This document shows positions 22,574 to 33,785 of a DNA stretch of 64,000 nucleotides, piece after piece. The notes beneath the pieces are model-generated. The model was not told where the DNA came from. It made no database searches and was given only the letters and a program-made list of their open reading frames with translations. A program made the position numbers and the translations under genes. Positions within the stretch are counted from its first letter, which is position 1, and every line of letters begins with the position of its first letter. Source of the stretch: Anisus vortex (Eukaryota > Mollusca > Gastropoda > Planorbidae); contig OX421508.1 of assembly GCA_949126835.1 (NCBI GenBank), positions 11,901,994-11,965,993 of the forward strand, given 5' to 3'.

Positions 22574-23832
22574 TGTGGCGTGCTGGTCTAAGTTGCAGCG
22601 TCACAGAGCCTCAATTAGCATAGGCTATCAGTGCAGACTTAGTGGATGATTCAACGCGGCATACAGGGTGATTTGGAGGGGTGATTTTGGCGGGTTATCT
22701 AGAGGTATTCTGGTCCCAAGGGATGATGATCTCTATGTGGTGCAAAGACGAATTATATCTAGGTTTAGTTTGGCTCGTTAATACGTAGGTTGATTTAAAC
22801 TGTTGACTAATTCACACCTAAACAATGCGTATTGTGACAACGAATATATTATTCACGTGATGGTCCGTATTCAATCATTAAAGACGTGAGCAAATAAATC
22901 ATACAATACAAATACAAGTGATAAAGAGTGTATATTTAATCAAAAGGCTTAAACTATATGTAAGTAGGTAGTCCTAAGAAGGACTCTCTACAACAGACTG
23001 TGGCACCGCATGGCGCTACTGGAGTCCGGGGCGTCCGGCCCTCACCACTCCTTCAGTCCGACTGCCCTAAGACTACCAGTTAAATCTATAACTAAAAGCA
23101 TTAATAGTAATAGTCGCGTGGTGTAAAATGGGAGGGTAGGGGGAAATGTACACGTTTTCTTAGTCTGATTGACAGGAGTAGGGAAAGCATGGGGAGAGGG
23201 GTGGGGGATGGTGGGTGCGAGGGGCGATGAGGGGGAAGAAGGGGCGAAGAGGCGGTCAGCCATCCAAGGTAATTCTTATCGTCCAGCGGCGCCTTTGTTT
23301 AAGCAACAATGGAGATTTTGTCCAGGGAAACGAGCCCTAATAGTTCTTTTTTCATATACATGTTATAAGTGAGGAGGGACGGAGGAAGCGAAGGTCAGAG
23401 ACGGTGGGCTCAGTGATGAAATGGACATGTTTCTCAATTGTCCGTGGTACGGGGAGGGGGGGGCGAAAAGCACACATGTTACACAATTTAGAATAGTGTG
23501 CATGAAGTAGACTTAGTAACAATGACATATACATGAATGGAAACTAATGTTAATAACTGTCATATAACAATAACTAATATACTTATGGGCATGCAGAACA
23601 TATACATATATGTAAATAAAATTCAATGCAAGCTAAATACTTTAATGTTTAATATATGAGATAGAAAGGAAAGACACATTCTTACTCCAATCAGACATTC
23701 AATAGTGGCACATAGTGTCAGTGGTTCGTACGTACAGATGATATGATTATAGTATCTTATAAGAGCGGATTACATTATTTTAAAACATTCTTTAGTTGCG
23801 TAAGACGTTTTTTTTTTGCCTAATACGTCAAA
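22574..23832 (+). mobile_element. Solo LTR, family 2 (1259 bp)
   Basis: It starts TGTGGCGTGCTGGTCTAAG and is flanked by the 5-bp duplication GTAAT (22569-22573 and 23833-23837). The empty site is present in unit A at 6165-6185, where GATAAGGTAATATTCAATC is uninterrupted. The 3' terminus reads CAAA rather than the usual CA, probably by mutation. It is homologous to 52128-53409, especially over the first 250 bp and in the GGGGCG..CCTC block. Confidence 0.85.
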
Positions 23833-23837
23833 GTAAT

Positions 23838-23985
23838 ATTCAATCTAGACTTTTCACACATAAATAAAACCCAACGTTTAATTTTGACATTTCACACATA
23901 CATAACACCAAACATTTAATCTAGACATTTCACACATACATAACACCCAATATTTAATCTAGACATTTCACACATACTTAACAAC
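23838..23985. repeat. 38-bp minisatellite, left part (unit B)
   Basis: Four diverged units of ACATTTCACACATACATAACACC type are cut by the retrotransposon at 23986 and resume at 30895. Confidence 0.8.
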
Positions 23986-25020
23986 TGTTACGAAACGTAA
24001 ATTCCCTACATTGTAATGTTAATAAACCAACTAAATCATTTAAGCGAATTGCGTTTAAACGATACAAAATATTTCTCAGCTCACGGTTTTCCCCGGGTTT
24101 TTCCTAACCTAATTAGAGCATTATTGTTTTTTATTAACCTCGATAAAAACATGAACTGTTCACGCGAGTACAGCATGTCAAGGTCGATCGGTCTCTCCTT
24201 ATTTTGTTAGAGCATTATTGCTTGTTCTTAATAAAAAGTATCTGATCACGCAGTTAACATGCAGGCTTGATTAAAATATTCGTGTCACTAGACTGTCTGG
24301 TTTTTCCAACGATTGACCCGTAATATATTTCTACGCGATTCGACACTTTTAGTCAGTTCTTGGCTTGCATTCGATCTAGTAACATCAAATATACTCCGCT
24401 CTGAGTATCATTTCTATTTGATTTGTATTATGGAAAATTTATTATTCTACTATTAACTACAATGCTATATGTTCATTGAGGATATTCATTACTAATTGGA
24501 ATATGTGTATTTCTTGATTGTGTATATAATATTATTTGGATTCCTACTGGATTGATGTTGTAAATTAAACCAAATTTATCGTTGCTTTCTACACAACTTG
24601 GTTAACGTCGATATTTCAAAGTTATATACATGTGTGTATGTGTAATATTTATTCAACTATATTAATAATCTACACTACCACTCGACATCGAGGTTCTTGC
24701 TGTATAATATGAGCCACATAAATAATTATACATGAAGCAAATCAACTGAAAACTCTAAAACTACGCTATGTAAATTGCCAGGGGATACTAAGAACCACGG
24801 AATACTCTAGACAACTACAAATAAACTTCAGAATGATATAATAAGATCTTCACTAATACAAGGATACTCACACTAATAATAACAATACTATAACTATTAT
24901 TTTCATAAATTGAATGGGGGCTCTAGCCGTAATAACATTATAAATCATAATTATACTTGTGTGATATAAATAGAAGGTCTCATCCATAATTTATTATGGT
25001 GAATAAATTGCCTTGTAATA
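23986..25020 (+). mobile_element. 5' LTR (1035 bp) of the Gmr1-like element
   Basis: It starts TGTTACGAAACG and ends CCTTGTAATA. It has the same length as, and reads the same by eye as, the LTR at 29860-30894. The flanks are CAAC on both sides (23982-23985 and 30895-30898), or ACAAC if the last base is counted with the duplication. Shared identity over a kilobase implies a recent insertion or recent gene conversion. Confidence 0.93.
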
Positions 25021-25424
25021 AAATGGGTTTTGCTCGTCAGTGATTTACTAACAAACGTTTAGAGGATTTACTTCAACTTCAAGAATCGTTATACTATTTA
25101 CACAAACTATTTACAACTGCCGTAATACATACTCGTAACTTGGATGGATTGTGTTGGAAAATATGAACAATATACAATTTACTAAAGATTGTGATTGAAT
25201 TGAACATTGCTATTGAGAATCGGAAAACTTAACTATTCAGCCTGGAAAATTATCTGGTGTATTACCTTATCGAACAAAGTAACTCTAAGAAAGTATTATT
25301 TTTATGACCTTGTTGCGACAAATCTGAACTGTGTGGTGTAGTGAATTATTCAAAGGACAGAAAGTAAGTTGGACACTTTTATTGTATTATTAACAAGATT
25401 TACAGTAACTTTTAATAATATAAA

Positions 25425-28400
25425 ATGGAAGCCACAAATAATCTTACATTGGATCCAGAGATATTTGATCTAACCTCAGAACAGCTTAATAAAATGTCGA
25501 TGATACAACTAAAAGAATTGGCTAAATCATTGGGCATTTCTATCACAGAAACTAGGCCATCAAAAACTAAATTACTTCAAGAGGTAACTGAGTGTTTAAG
25601 GAAACAAGGTACACTAATTATTGAAGAAACTACTGCTAATGATAACGTTAATGATGAATCAGATGATGAATTACCTTTTCCTATAAAACAAAGAGTAAAG
25701 CATACAACTGGTGACTTAAGTGAAGAATTGAAATTTAAACTTGAGTTAAGAAAGATGGAATTAGAGATGGAAAGAGAAAGAGAAAACAAGAGAATTGAGA
25801 TGGAAAGAGAAATAGCAAGAGAGAAAATAGCAAGCCAAGAAAGAATTGAGATAGCAAGGTCTCGTACGTCAAATCATTCGAATGCAAGCTCTGAAGCAGA
25901 TGCAGAACTGTATAAGTTTAAGAAACATATTCCAGTTTTTGAAGATAATTCGGGGGAAGAGTTCTTCATGATTTTCGAGAGAAACGCTAGAGACTATCAA
26001 TTTCCCGAGGGCAAGAAAGCTATACTTCTACGCTCAGCTCTGAACAAAGGAAAGGCACTTGATGTTGTATTAAGTCTTACTGAAGAGGAATTGTATGATT
26101 ATGAACTGATCAAGAATAGAGTACTGCTAAGTTATGCATTAACACCTGAAAAATATAGAAAAGTGTTTCGTGAGTCTAAGAAAGAACAGGAACAATCCCA
26201 TGTTGATTTTCTAAGACAGAAAAAGAAATATTTTGAAAGATGGATTCGATCCAAAGGTGTAAACAAAGACTTTGATAAATTAGCTAATCTTATGCTAATG
26301 GAAGACTTTAACAATAACATCAGAGGTGATGTAAGAATACATTTAGCAGACAAAGGTGTAGAACAAGTAGAAACAGCAGCAGTGATGGCAGACGAATATG
26401 TTATTATCCATTCCAGCAATAAATTTACAACAGTAGATAAATCTAAATTCCAGAATCGAGATATGAAGGTAGAAAAGAAAACCATGAATCCAAATGAATC
26501 CTATCAATCAAAGAGACATCAGCAGAGCAATGAAGGTCCAACTAATTCCAAGCCAACCTGTAGCCATTGTAAACGAATTGGACATACTAAGGAAAAGTGC
26601 TGGATATTGAATGGGAACCCGAATAAAAAGAATGTTGTCTTATCGTATGTAGCAATGCCAAAACAAAGAACTCATGAAAATGTAAAGAAGGATATTAGAA
26701 CTCAAACAGAGATACCTAGTGCTAATGCAGATAACCTGACAAAACACACGTATCTAGGAAACTTGAAACCAGAAATAGTTCCTGAAATAGAGACAATGGT
26801 TTTCAATAATTCTAATTCTAATCTGAGCTCCAAGGAGTCTATATCAGATAGAACCACCATGAGTACTAAACATACCTCTTACAAAAATAACTTGGATACA
26901 GATCTCATCGATACTGAGATACCAAGCAATTGTTTACCATTCATTGAAGAAGGTACCGTGTCATCCATAATAAATGGTGTCACTAGTGAAAAGAACATCA
27001 GAATACTCCGTGATACAGGGGCTGAGGTTTCACTACTTTTAGAGAATACTGTTCCTACGTCACAATCGACATATACAGGACAGGATCTCACTATTCAAGG
27101 TGTATCAAGGAAAAATGTACAAGTTCCTTTGCATCAAATACAGCTGAAGAGTGCGTACTTCACTGGAAATGTAGTTGTGGGTGTATACAAATCACTTCCG
27201 TTTAAAGGTGTTTCTTTAATACTGGGAAATGATATTGCTGGAGATGTGGTGCATTCCATATCCAAGAAAAAACAATGCCTTAATAAAAGTGAGAGTTTTA
27301 TCAAACCTATATGCATCGTCACTAGAGGTATGGCCCAACAACAAAAGTCTGTCGAAACCATGTCAAAGTCAAAAATAGAACCAGAAATTGACCTACAGGC
27401 AACTTTCCTGGCTGACATCTTGAGTGGTCCCTCAGTCAAGACTACTGAAAGTAATTTGTCACCTCGACAATTACTCCTATTAGAACAGAATAGAGATTCA
27501 GGAATTAAACACCTGAAGAAAAAGGTGATAACTGAACAGGAGGCAGAAATTAAAGGAAATGGATTTTTTCTGAAGGAGGGAATATTAATGCAAAAATGGA
27601 GAGATGTGAAATGTGATAATGACAATTGCAGAGAAGGAAGTCAGATTGTGGTACCAGCCATATATCGTAATGACATCTTACACATGGCTCATGACACGCC
27701 ATATGCTGGTCATCTAGGAGTGAACAAGACTTACCGTCGAATTCTTCCGTACTTCTATTGGCCTGGACTACATCGTGACGTCACAAAATACTGCAAGTCA
27801 TGCAATACATGCCAGATAGTTGGTAAGCCTAACCAGACTATACCGGTAGCACCTCTAAAGCCTATACCCGCCTTTGCAGAACCATTTAGCCACTTGCTAA
27901 TAGACTGTGTAGGTCCTTTGCCTAAAACAAAGACAGGACACCAGTACTTATTCACTATAATGTGCACTGCCACGAGATACCCTGAAGCTATTCCGCTACG
28001 CACCATTAACGCAGATAAGATATCTGACGCACTGATTGCATTTTGTTCAAGATACGGTCTTCCAAAGACTATACAGTCAGACCAAGGATCTAACTTTACA
28101 TCAAAGCTGTTTAACCAGGTCTTAAAGAAACTAGGCATCCAACATGCAACTTCAACTGCGTACCATCCGCAAAGCCAAGGTGCCCTAGAAAGATATCATC
28201 AGACTCTGAAAACCATGCTCCGCACATACTGTTTTGAGAACACTGAAGACTGGGATCGCGGTATTCCATTCGCTCTTTTCGCGACTAGAGAAACTGTGCA
28301 GGAATCTCTTGGATTCAGTCCGTTCGAGTTAGTGTTTGGACATTCAGTTCGAGGACCTCTAAAACTGTTGCAGGAAACCTTGTTAAATTCTGATGAAGAG

Positions 28401-29096
28401 ACTGGACTCGTAGCTTATGTGGAACAATTTAGCAATAGAATCTATCATGCTTTTAATCATGTTAAAGATAATCTTTTGCAGGCTCAGAAAAGAATGAAAG
28501 GGTACTATGATGTCAAGGCCAGATCCCGATGTTTCCATCCTGGTGATAAAGTCCTCATGTTGACCCAATTGTCTGGACAACCCCTGAGTGCAAAATATAC
28601 AGGACCATATCAGGTTTTAGATAAAATCAGTGATGTAACATACATTGTAAAAACCCCTGATAGAAGGAAAACACAGAGACTGTGCCATATAAACATGCTA
28701 AAACCTTATGTTGTTAGGGAAGAACAAACTGACATTAGGCCAGTGAGTGCTATCAAAACTGTTGAAACACCCCCGCCTAAATTTAAAAAGACAATCATAG
28801 AAAGTAAACTTCAGAACACTGAAGCACTTAAAAACCTCAATGATAAACTGACACATCTAGACTCAGGTGAACAGACTTCTATCAAGGGTTTAATCTATGA
28901 TCATGTAAATTTGTTTAGTGATGTTCCTAACAAAACAACTTTGGTTACCCATGATGTAGTTTTTAAAGATGATAAGGTTAAACCTGTCAAACAACATCCT
29001 TATAGGGTTAATACCATACAACTTAAGAATAACTTACGTATTGGTAAAAGATCACATCGTCGCGGACACCCTACCGCGCATGTAACAAATGTATAA
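25425..29096 (+). CDS. Gag-protease-integrase polyprotein, Gmr1-like, RT deleted
   Basis: The 1223-residue polyprotein contains, in order: a helical SAP-like stretch (about 20-58); a charged coiled coil rich in E, R and K (about 100-148); a Gag region of the SCAN-related type (about 160-335); one CCHC knuckle CSHCKRIGHTKEKC (379-392); a retroviral-type aspartic protease with DTGA at 530-533; an HHCC zinc-binding module (H756, H763, C793, C796); an integrase core with D827, D886 and E922, the last two 36 apart, fitting D,D(35)E; and a GPY module at 1060-1062. It then enters the start of RT (HPYRVNTIQLKNN, about 1191-1203) and leaves it at the deletion, ending after 20 aberrant residues. All visible catalytic residues of protease and integrase are in place. 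The start at 25425 has AAA before ATG. Product would act in capsid assembly, processing and integration. Confidence 0.92.
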   Translation: MEATNNLTLDPEIFDLTSEQLNKMSMIQLKELAKSLGISITETRPSKTKLLQEVTECLRKQGTLIIEETTANDNVNDESDDELPFPIKQRVKHTTGDLSEELKFKLELRKMELEMERERENKRIEMEREIAREKIASQERIEIARSRTSNHSNASSEADAELYKFKKHIPVFEDNSGEEFFMIFERNARDYQFPEGKKAILLRSALNKGKALDVVLSLTEEELYDYELIKNRVLLSYALTPEKYRKVFRESKKEQEQSHVDFLRQKKKYFERWIRSKGVNKDFDKLANLMLMEDFNNNIRGDVRIHLADKGVEQVETAAVMADEYVIIHSSNKFTTVDKSKFQNRDMKVEKKTMNPNESYQSKRHQQSNEGPTNSKPTCSHCKRIGHTKEKCWILNGNPNKKNVVLSYVAMPKQRTHENVKKDIRTQTEIPSANADNLTKHTYLGNLKPEIVPEIETMVFNNSNSNLSSKESISDRTTMSTKHTSYKNNLDTDLIDTEIPSNCLPFIEEGTVSSIINGVTSEKNIRILRDTGAEVSLLLENTVPTSQSTYTGQDLTIQGVSRKNVQVPLHQIQLKSAYFTGNVVVGVYKSLPFKGVSLILGNDIAGDVVHSISKKKQCLNKSESFIKPICIVTRGMAQQQKSVETMSKSKIEPEIDLQATFLADILSGPSVKTTESNLSPRQLLLLEQNRDSGIKHLKKKVITEQEAEIKGNGFFLKEGILMQKWRDVKCDNDNCREGSQIVVPAIYRNDILHMAHDTPYAGHLGVNKTYRRILPYFYWPGLHRDVTKYCKSCNTCQIVGKPNQTIPVAPLKPIPAFAEPFSHLLIDCVGPLPKTKTGHQYLFTIMCTATRYPEAIPLRTINADKISDALIAFCSRYGLPKTIQSDQGSNFTSKLFNQVLKKLGIQHATSTAYHPQSQGALERYHQTLKTMLRTYCFENTEDWDRGIPFALFATRETVQESLGFSPFELVFGHSVRGPLKLLQETLLNSDEETGLVAYVEQFSNRIYHAFNHVKDNLLQAQKRMKGYYDVKARSRCFHPGDKVLMLTQLSGQPLSAKYTGPYQVLDKISDVTYIVKTPDRRKTQRLCHINMLKPYVVREEQTDIRPVSAIKTVETPPPKFKKTIIESKLQNTEALKNLNDKLTHLDSGEQTSIKGLIYDHVNLFSDVPNKTTLVTHDVVFKDDKVKPVKQHPYRVNTIQLKNNLRIGKRSHRRGHPTAHVTNV
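29019..29096 (+). other. RT-RNase H deletion junction
   Basis: In the ORF frame the sequence turns from RT-like to nonsense after QLKNN. In another frame the bases from about 29030 to 29092 read TYVLVKDHIVADTLPRM and stop. That is the end of an RNase H domain, with V-A-D-x-L-x-R in the usual last position. So the deletion joins the RT N terminus to the RNase H C terminus out of frame. Confidence 0.8.
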
Positions 29097-29859
29097 GGAA
29101 ATAGATAACTTCATGTATATATTCTGATAATCCTAACTAAGAGAATTGGATCATTTAAAATATAAATGCATGAATACATGAATATGTTGTGATTATTTTA
29201 TGCAATATCTTATGCCTTATTTTATGCCATGAATATTTCCATTTGCTAAAACAAATATTATTATTGTTGTAGGAAAAAAGAAAGAACCTAATAAGTTACT
29301 TATAAATATTATGGATTTATGAACATAATTTTTCTTTATTAGTAAGATAATGAATGAACAGAAATGTACATCCTTATTTTGAAACAATCAAACTATAGTT
29401 GTGATTATGTAAAAAACCAAAATAGAGTAATGTGCATACACTTCACATGCTTACACACTTAAGATTAAATTCTTACTCTTAAGTTTATTTAAATATTAAT
29501 TTCATTTAAGTTGAATTAATTAATGATTGAATTGTTTAATATGATAACATTAGTTATGTTGATTTTTACCTTATAAATAAGATGATGATGTTTATAAGGA
29601 ATGATATCTCAGAGAGTATAATTTTTTTTAATGACGCGAACATGTGTTATGGTCTAAGGATAACTTGAGATCCTATATGATGAGGGTTTAATAGAATAAA
29701 TTATTTCCCTTACTTGTCTTATTTAACGGACTACCCAGGTGGAGTCAGTTTTTTTCTGTATATTGTTTAGAACTAAAGTTAAGTGCAGGCGGTTCTAAAA
29801 GAAATTGCACACTTCTATTGTTTAGTATGCAATGTTCTTTTCCTTTTGGTATGGGCGAC
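29097..29859 (+). other. 3' non-coding tail of the Gmr1-like element
   Basis: AT-rich, without open frames worth noting. No strong purine tract precedes the 3' LTR; the last bases are GGTATGGGCGAC. Confidence 0.7.
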
Positions 29860-30894
29860 TGTTACGAAACGTAAATTCCCTACATTGTAATGTTAATAAA
29901 CCAACTAAATCATTTAAGCGAATTGCGTTTAAACGATACAAAATATTTCTCAGCTCACGGTTTTCCCCGGGTTTTTCCTAACCTAATTAGAGCATTATTG
30001 TTTTTTATTAACCTCGATAAAAACATGAACTGTTCACGCGAGTACAGCATGTCAAGGTCGATCGGTCTCTCCTTATTTTGTTAGAGCATTATTGCTTGTT
30101 CTTAATAAAAAGTATCTGATCACGCAGTTAACATGCAGGCTTGATTAAAATATTCGTGTCACTAGACTGTCTGGTTTTTCCAACGATTGACCCGTAATAT
30201 ATTTCTACGCGATTCGACACTTTTAGTCAGTTCTTGGCTTGCATTCGATCTAGTAACATCAAATATACTCCGCTCTGAGTATCATTTCTATTTGATTTGT
30301 ATTATGGAAAATTTATTATTCTACTATTAACTACAATGCTATATGTTCATTGAGGATATTCATTACTAATTGGAATATGTGTATTTCTTGATTGTGTATA
30401 TAATATTATTTGGATTCCTACTGGATTGATGTTGTAAATTAAACCAAATTTATCGTTGCTTTCTACACAACTTGGTTAACGTCGATATTTCAAAGTTATA
30501 TACATGTGTGTATGTGTAATATTTATTCAACTATATTAATAATCTACACTACCACTCGACATCGAGGTTCTTGCTGTATAATATGAGCCACATAAATAAT
30601 TATACATGAAGCAAATCAACTGAAAACTCTAAAACTACGCTATGTAAATTGCCAGGGGATACTAAGAACCACGGAATACTCTAGACAACTACAAATAAAC
30701 TTCAGAATGATATAATAAGATCTTCACTAATACAAGGATACTCACACTAATAATAACAATACTATAACTATTATTTTCATAAATTGAATGGGGGCTCTAG
30801 CCGTAATAACATTATAAATCATAATTATACTTGTGTGATATAAATAGAAGGTCTCATCCATAATTTATTATGGTGAATAAATTGCCTTGTAATA
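29860..30894 (+). mobile_element. 3' LTR (1035 bp) of the Gmr1-like element
   Basis: Same length and sequence, as far as I can read, as 23986-25020. It is followed by CAAC and the resumed 38-bp minisatellite. Confidence 0.93.
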
Positions 30895-31190
30895 CAACCA
30901 ACATTCCATCTAAACATTTTACACATACAGAATAGCCAACATTCAAAAGAGACATTACACCAATATCGTGTCCCGACATTTAAACATGCGACAGATAAAC
31001 ATGCGACACTTAAACATTGGCCCTAGACACTTAACCACACGTCAGATAAACATACGGACATTTAATCACACGACATTTAAACATACGGACACTTAATCCC
31101 ACGACAGATAAACATACGGACACTTAATCCCACGACACTTAAACATACGGACAGTTAATCATAGCGACAGATAAACACACATTTTCACTA
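30895..31190. repeat. Minisatellites after the retrotransposon
   Basis: 30895-30960 is the right part of the 38-bp array. 30970-31180 is a second array built from short words such as CGACACTTAAACATACGGA, CACTTAATCCCACGACA and CAGATAAACATACGGA. Confidence 0.75.
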
Positions 31191-32600
31191 TACCATTAAA
31201 ATAAATAGGAAAATAATATAGATTATGTTGCCAATAGTAAAAAAACGGGATAGAGGGAAGGAAAATACATCATGGCATCAACAGGCCTACGGGGACACCT
31301 ATGCCCTACGCCCACCCTTGGTTTTCCTCACTCCCATTTCATCGTTATTTATAATGAATTTAACCTTAATATTTATTTCTTTTTATTGAGTTTTTTTAGC
31401 TTTTGAACTAGAAATCTATGTATACATAAAACATTAGTTATTAAACAAAAAATAGCGTTCAGTGTGTTATCCCAACGTTTTGCTCAGTAGAAGTCTTGAA
31501 TACTATCAATGAGCAGGGCAATAGAAAGTCTTCATTGGTATGAAAGGTGAGCCATTGTTCGCAGAAATTGCAGAAAGTTTGCAGCTCAATAAAGGCTAAC
31601 TGTACGTGCTTCACGGTCCTTTAAACAGAATCTACGCTGTATCTATGTAGATAACAAAGGACCTTTATCAGCACATATAGAACGAATAATACATACTTAA
31701 AGGTTCTGTATAAACAACCTTCAGTAAGGCACTATAAATGAAATCTTTGATAGGCAAAAGATGCAAGCTCAGCAGAAATGGATGGTGTTACCATAGTCTT
31801 ATACATATCTAGTGCTCAATTAGAAATACTGTTCTTAATGTTTTGGTTATTAGAAATTTAAAACGTATTCATATTTTTGCATTTTGGGGAACTTAGTTAT
31901 AAATAGAGTATTTTTATTCTTGCCACCATCATTATCAAATTAATTTTAAAAGCTATTTCTAAATAATCATTGACCAATGCAATTAAAAGCTATATGTGTC
32001 AATTCGACCCACTAGTAGATATAAGAAGTATTTTTTTTAAATAAAACAAGGTGTATGAGTTACATTGTAGCCGAATACAGTTAAAACACGAAGAAGGGAT
32101 GGCGCTAGTGAAGACATAACGGATAAGTGGATTATGTAATACTGGCCGTCCGATCGCTGGTCTGGGCAGACACGCGTGAAATTCAACGTGAAGTAAGTCC
32201 CGCCCCTTCATCTGACCAGACAGCAACAACAAAAAATGTGGCGTCACAAACAACAGCCCGCCCCCTTCCCCCGACAGATAAACACACATTTTCACTATAC
32301 CATTAAAATAAATAGAAAAATTACATAGATTTTGTTACAAATAGTAAAAGTAATGGGATAGGGGGAGGAAAATACCTCATGGCATCAACGGGCCTACGGG
32401 GACACCTGTGCCCTACGCCCATCATTGGTTTTCCTCACTCCCATTTCAACCCTATTTTTATTGAATTTATTCTTTAGTTTTAATTTTTAATTATTGATTT
32501 TTTATTTGAACTATATACACATACAATTAATGAAATAAAAGCGTTCAATGTGTTATCCAGACAGGGCAATAGAGATCCATCACTGGTACGACAGGTGAGC
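31165..32600. repeat. Direct duplication with about 1.1-kb spacing in the unit B intron
   Basis: GACAGATAAACACACATTTT to CTCACTCCCATTTC occurs at about 31166-31350 and again at 32273-32450. AGCGTTCA.TGTGTTATCC and GGGCAATAGA...GGTGAGCCA follow both (31450-31555 and 32538-32600). The intervening 31560-32270 has no recognised gene. Confidence 0.75.
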
Positions 32601-32915
32601 CACAAATATAACATGCAATATATATAATCAGTTATAATTTTAAAATGTGGGCTTAAGTAGATCTTGCCAATGTACAAGCTTGGTGAAACACGTCAACTCT
32701 ATAGTTAAACATTGGTTTTATTCAACATGTTGATTAGATAACTTGATTTATTTTTAAACATATTTTTTTTCATGAAACTTGCGTATGTAATCATTTAATT
32801 GTTTATCAAACCTATACTGAATGTAATTTAAAATTTAATTTTTGAACCAAGTTATCTGAATTATACCTTTCATAAAACATTGTTAATATAACTATAGTTC
32901 AGCTACATATTTTAC

Positions 32916-33098
32916 ATGTAGTCCAGTATTTATCATAATCGTTCTTCTTTAAAACAGAGCCGTCATGCCAAACAAAGGTGGCATCTGTTTCTATGTTATC
33001 AGGTCCAATCCAACCATTTCTATTATCTTTTGTGTTATTCGTCATTAGAATTTGTAATAATTCCGGTGTTTGGGCCTCAGCCAACCTGGCTCCTCCAG
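32916..33098 (-). CDS. C-type lectin domain, middle exon (unit B)
   Basis: On the minus strand this encodes GARLAEAQTPELLQIL, WIGPDNIETDATFVWHDGS and YDKYW. It is a paralogue of 6900-7082 with the same 183-nt length and the same phases. The acceptor is TTTCAATCACAG. The donor is ACAT before GTAAAA, a weaker context than CCAG before GTAACA in unit A, and it replaces the conserved P-G by T-T-plus-one-base. Joined to 22209-22064 it restores the C-terminal half of a CTLD. Intronic transposons lie between the exons. Confidence 0.85.
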
Positions 33099-33429
33099 CT
33101 GTGATTGAAAATAATACTTGTAATAGAATGCAAACAATAAAAAAAATAATCCACATAAAGCAATTTAATAGTACTTTTAGAAATAAGTGTGGACTAAAAT
33201 AATCTTGACATATAGCCCTGTTTTATGTGAGGTAAAATTTCAAAGACTGTCTCTTGCCGTTTTAGTGAAACAAGATCACCAAAACTTTCGTGGGCACATC
33301 TATTGTAATTTAGAAATATGATGGAGCATGATTAGTATTTTCAAGTCCATTGTACGTGATATAAATGTTGCTCATAAAGCGAAGGCATACGCATGACCAA
33401 GAACATTATTCTTGTAATTTTTTTTTAAA

Positions 33430-33640
33430 GAACAATATGGCTTGGTCATGTGTTGCGACATTATAACCTTCCAAAAACAATCGTATAGGGTACTGTAGAA
33501 TGTGGACGTCGGAGAGGCCGTCAGCTGTAGATGCTTGTTTGACAATGAAAATATTTGACAGGGCTGCAGTTGACTCAACTATTGAAAACCGCTCAAGATA
33601 GACAAAAGTGGAGAAAGTTGACTGCTGATGATATTTAAAT
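33430..33640 (+). pseudogene. LINE (family D) C-terminal remnant, unit B
   Basis: The translation contains RTIWLGHVLRHYNLPKTIV, then GRRRGRQ, then LQLTQLLKTAQDRQKWRKL with stops. WLGHVLR and GRRRGRQ are signatures of the C terminus of a common invertebrate non-LTR family, probably the one whose RT lies at 41700-46470. Confidence 0.65.
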
Positions 33641-33694
33641 TTCTTTTTTAAAAAGTGTTTTACCTTTGAATCCCTAAATGCATCAACCCAGGAA

Positions 33695-33785
33695 GAAAGA
33701 CAAAGATAGTGAACTTTTACAAAAAGACCTAGAGGAATTACGACATTGGGAATCTAATTGGAGTAGGTCTATTCCCTCTGTAAAC
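33695..33785 (+). pseudogene. LINE (family A) RT fragment, unit B
   Basis: GATAGTGAACTTTTACAAAAAGACCTAG and the following 60 bp match 8658-8745 and 63188-63275. The fragment ends where unit A continues. Confidence 0.6.

Larger units (their letters stand above)
23986..30894 (+). mobile_element. Gmr1-like Ty3/gypsy retrotransposon lacking RT and RNase H (6.9 kb)
   Basis: It comprises a 5' LTR, a leader of about 400 bp, one 1223-codon ORF for Gag-protease-integrase, a 760-bp non-coding tail and a 3' LTR. Integrase precedes where RT begins, the order described for Gmr1-like Ty3/gypsy elements. RT and RNase H have been lost in one internal deletion, so the copy cannot reverse transcribe itself. 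With matching LTRs it was presumably mobilised in trans by a complete relative, or lost RT after inserting. It lies in the 38-bp minisatellite of the lectin intron in unit B. After the LTR the leader reads AAATGGGTTTTGCTCGTCAG, where TGG probably opens the primer-binding site; I did not assign the tRNA. Confidence 0.9.

Noticed and set aside
24016..24210. 64-codon ORF present twice (also 29890-30084)
   Set aside because: The duplication is simply the two LTRs of one element; no protein similarity seen.
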